Of a stretch of 6,816 nucleotides of DNA, positions 5,228 to 6,816 are shown in pieces. The position numbers and the translations under genes were made by a program. How positions within the stretch are numbered: position 1 is the stretch's first letter; each line of letters begins with the position of its first letter. Origin of the DNA: Sedimentisphaerales bacterium (GTDB taxonomy: Bacteria > Planctomycetota > Phycisphaerae > Sedimentisphaerales > SM23-30); assembly GCA_030636065.1 (NCBI GenBank), contig DAOVXR010000096.1:1-6816 (forward strand). Reading direction: 5' to 3'. The notes below the pieces were generated by a model, which had not been told where the DNA came from, did not search any database, and saw only the letters and a list, made by a program, of their open reading frames with translations.

Positions 5228-6816
5228 ATGGTCAAGCGTCCGGGTAATCAAATTGATGCCGGTTCCGTAACGGAAGTTACGAATCGAATACTGCTATGGG
5301 CCCGCCGCCGCGTTCCTGTTCTGTTGCGGATTGAATTCATCGACGATCTCACCCGCCAACATGTGGTGCGCAACCTCAAATCCGAACTACAAAAAGACAA
5401 TATCCCGGTCCACGAAATCAATATCTCCGCATCTTCATCAGAAGACCCGGCCTTATGGCTAATTGACAAATTCGAGCAACTCACTCCCGGCGTCGTCTCC
5501 ATCGACGGCTTCAGCCTTGTCCTGCCCGAAAAAGACCCCGAGCGTCAACGCACCCTCTACAACCTCAATCTCAAACGTGAAGTCCTCGCCTCATTCAACC
5601 TCTGCCAGATATGGTGGATGCCCGCCCATATCATCGACCTGTTCGCCGGCCGAATCTACGATCTAAACTCCTGGTTCCGACTCCGCGCTCAACTCACAGA
5701 ACTTTCTCCAACTGACACCTCCGAATCATACGGACAAATCGCAATTCCCGAAAGGGAAGGTCTGGACCTTGCCTTTGAAAACATAGCCGGCATGTCTCTC
5801 GAAGAGCGGGAACATCGTGTCGAAAAACTGGAACAACTACTTTCCAAAATTCGGTCGGTCCCGGAAAATCAACGCAACCTCAACGATGAAAAACGAATTC
5901 TCGCCGCCTTGGCTGATATTTTCTATTTCCATGCCCAATATACTGAAGCAGAACCCCTCATTTCCCGCATACTGTCAATAGACGAACAGGCCTTCGGCCC
6001 GGAACACCCCAACGTTGGTACAGCCCTCAACAATCTGGCGCAATTGCTTCAGGCTACAAACCGGATAGAAGAGGCTGAGCCGTTGATGCGCCGCGCTCTG
6101 GCAATCAATGAAGCCTCCTTCGGCACCGACCATCCGAAGGTCGCCATCCACCTCAACAATCTGGCGCAATTGCTTCAGGCCACAAACCGGATGGAAGAGG
6201 CCGAGCCGTTAATGCGCCGTGCTCTGGCAATCAATGAAGCCTCCTTCGGCACCGACCATCCGAAGGTCGCCATATACCTCAACAATCTGGCGCTATTGCT
6301 TCAGGATACGAACCGGATAGAAGAGGCCGAGCCGTTGATGCGCCGCGCCCTAACCATCGATGAAGCCTCCTTAGGCGCCGACCATCCGAATGTCGCCAGA
6401 GATATCAACAATCTGGCGAGATTGCTTGCCGATACGAACCGGCTAAAAGAGGCCGAGCCGTTGATGCGTCGTGCCCTGGCGATCGGTGAAACCTCCTTCG
6501 GCGCCGACCATCCGAATGTTGCCACAGCCCTCAATAATCTGGCGGCATTGCTTCAGGATACGAACCGGATAGAAGAGGCCGAGCCGTTGATGCGTCGCGC
6601 CCTGGCAATCGATGAAGACTCCTTCGGCGACGACCATCCGAATGTCGCCATCCGCCTCAACAATCTGGCGGTATTGCTTCAGGATACGAATCGGATAGAA
6701 GAGGCCGAGCCGCTGATGCGTCGCGCCCTAACCATCGATGAAACATCCTTCGGCGCCGACCATCCGAATGTCGCCACAGACCTCAACAATCTGGCGAGAT
6801 TGCTTCAGGCTACGAA
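5228..6816 (+). CDS. Inactive-NTPase-like domain plus TPR repeat protein, 3' end beyond window
   Basis: The frame stays open from ATG 5228 to the window edge: 529 codons with no stop. Residues 1-160 look like a nucleotide-binding-type alpha/beta domain without a GxxGxGK loop. Hydrophobic strands are VPVLLRIEFID (29-39) and GVVSIDGF (88-95). A NLNLKRE segment (112-118) precedes a strand with WWMP (129-132). This recalls the degenerate ('inactive STAND'-like) domain of TPR proteins paired with ATPases; the comparison is from memory. Residues 190-222 are a charged linker. From residue 225 on there are tandem 42-residue TPRs of the kinesin-light-chain/TPR_10-12 type, with signatures NNLA, EAEPLMRRAL and DHPNVA. 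It is probably the sensor or scaffold of the ATPase pair and binds a protein or peptide through the TPR groove. There is no signal peptide or membrane segment. Any effector domain would lie downstream of the window. Confidence 0.9.
   Translation, partial: MVKRPGNQIDAGSVTEVTNRILLWARRRVPVLLRIEFIDDLTRQHVVRNLKSELQKDNIPVHEINISASSSEDPALWLIDKFEQLTPGVVSIDGFSLVLPEKDPERQRTLYNLNLKREVLASFNLCQIWWMPAHIIDLFAGRIYDLNSWFRLRAQLTELSPTDTSESYGQIAIPEREGLDLAFENIAGMSLEEREHRVEKLEQLLSKIRSVPENQRNLNDEKRILAALADIFYFHAQYTEAEPLISRILSIDEQAFGPEHPNVGTALNNLAQLLQATNRIEEAEPLMRRALAINEASFGTDHPKVAIHLNNLAQLLQATNRMEEAEPLMRRALAINEASFGTDHPKVAIYLNNLALLLQDTNRIEEAEPLMRRALTIDEASLGADHPNVARDINNLARLLADTNRLKEAEPLMRRALAIGETSFGADHPNVATALNNLAALLQDTNRIEEAEPLMRRALAIDEDSFGDDHPNVAIRLNNLAVLLQDTNRIEEAEPLMRRALTIDETSFGADHPNVATDLNNLARLLQAT
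5900..6816 (+). repeat. Tandem 126-bp (42-residue) TPR-coding repeats
   Basis: The period is exactly 126 bases, with unit starts at 5900, 6026, 6152, 6278, 6404, 6530, 6656 and 6782. The first unit is diverged (it has LAALA where the others have LNNLA or INNLA), the next six are close copies, and the last is cut by the window edge. The units at 6026 and 6152 differ at only 7 of 126 bases by hand count. The even spacing and high DNA identity indicate recent duplication or gene conversion. Open frames on the minus strand here are echoes of the repeat. Confidence 0.97.

Noticed and set aside
5975..6637. Several similar minus-strand open frames
   Set aside because: They recur with the 126-base repeat and are the reverse complement of the TPR units.
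5900..6816. CRISPR-like regular repeats
   Set aside because: The 126-base units are coding, in frame and without unique spacers; they are TPRs.

Overview
The window looks bacterial: there are Shine-Dalgarno sites, an unsplit tRNA without an encoded CCA end, and a histidine-kinase gene. A two-cluster ferredoxin suggests an organism with anaerobic metabolism. The HDOD-GAF-kinase architecture, the degenerate receiver-GAF partner and the ATPase/TPR pair would fit Planctomycetota (Phycisphaerae-like) or another large environmental genome. That placement is an impression from protein style, not a demonstrated assignment.

Layout. (1) 1-1871: 3' part of a cytoplasmic sensor histidine kinase (HDOD, then GAF, then HisKA/HATPase), cut by the left window edge. 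(2) 1958-3016: a pseudo-receiver plus GAF protein with a TTG start, 86 bases downstream and probably in the same operon. (3) 3096-3269, minus strand: a 57-residue 2[4Fe-4S] ferredoxin with its own RBS and a plausible promoter, convergent with gene 2. (4) 3509-3582: tRNA-Arg(CCG) with a good upstream promoter. (5) 3583-3826: no gene; it holds an inverted-repeat structure ending in a T run and a strong promoter-like site. (6) 3827-5227: a P-loop ATPase. (7) 5228 to the right edge: an open-ended protein with an NTPase-like N-terminal domain that has no Walker A motif, followed by a tandem array of 42-residue TPRs.

How the genes work together. Genes 1 and 2 look like a sensory/phosphorelay pair, although gene 2 lacks the phospho-acceptor Asp, so any link is more likely by protein contact than by phosphotransfer. 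The ferredoxin and tRNA are housekeeping genes. The ATPase and TPR genes touch (TAA immediately followed by ATG), share a reading frame and sit just downstream of a tRNA gene, a common integration target. Together they look like a two-component ATPase plus repeat-sensor module of the STAND-like signalling/conflict type. This pair is the best candidate here for an undescribed system. No effector domain is visible before the window ends.

The + strand also changes from G/T-rich to A/C-rich inside gene 2, at about 2380-2400.
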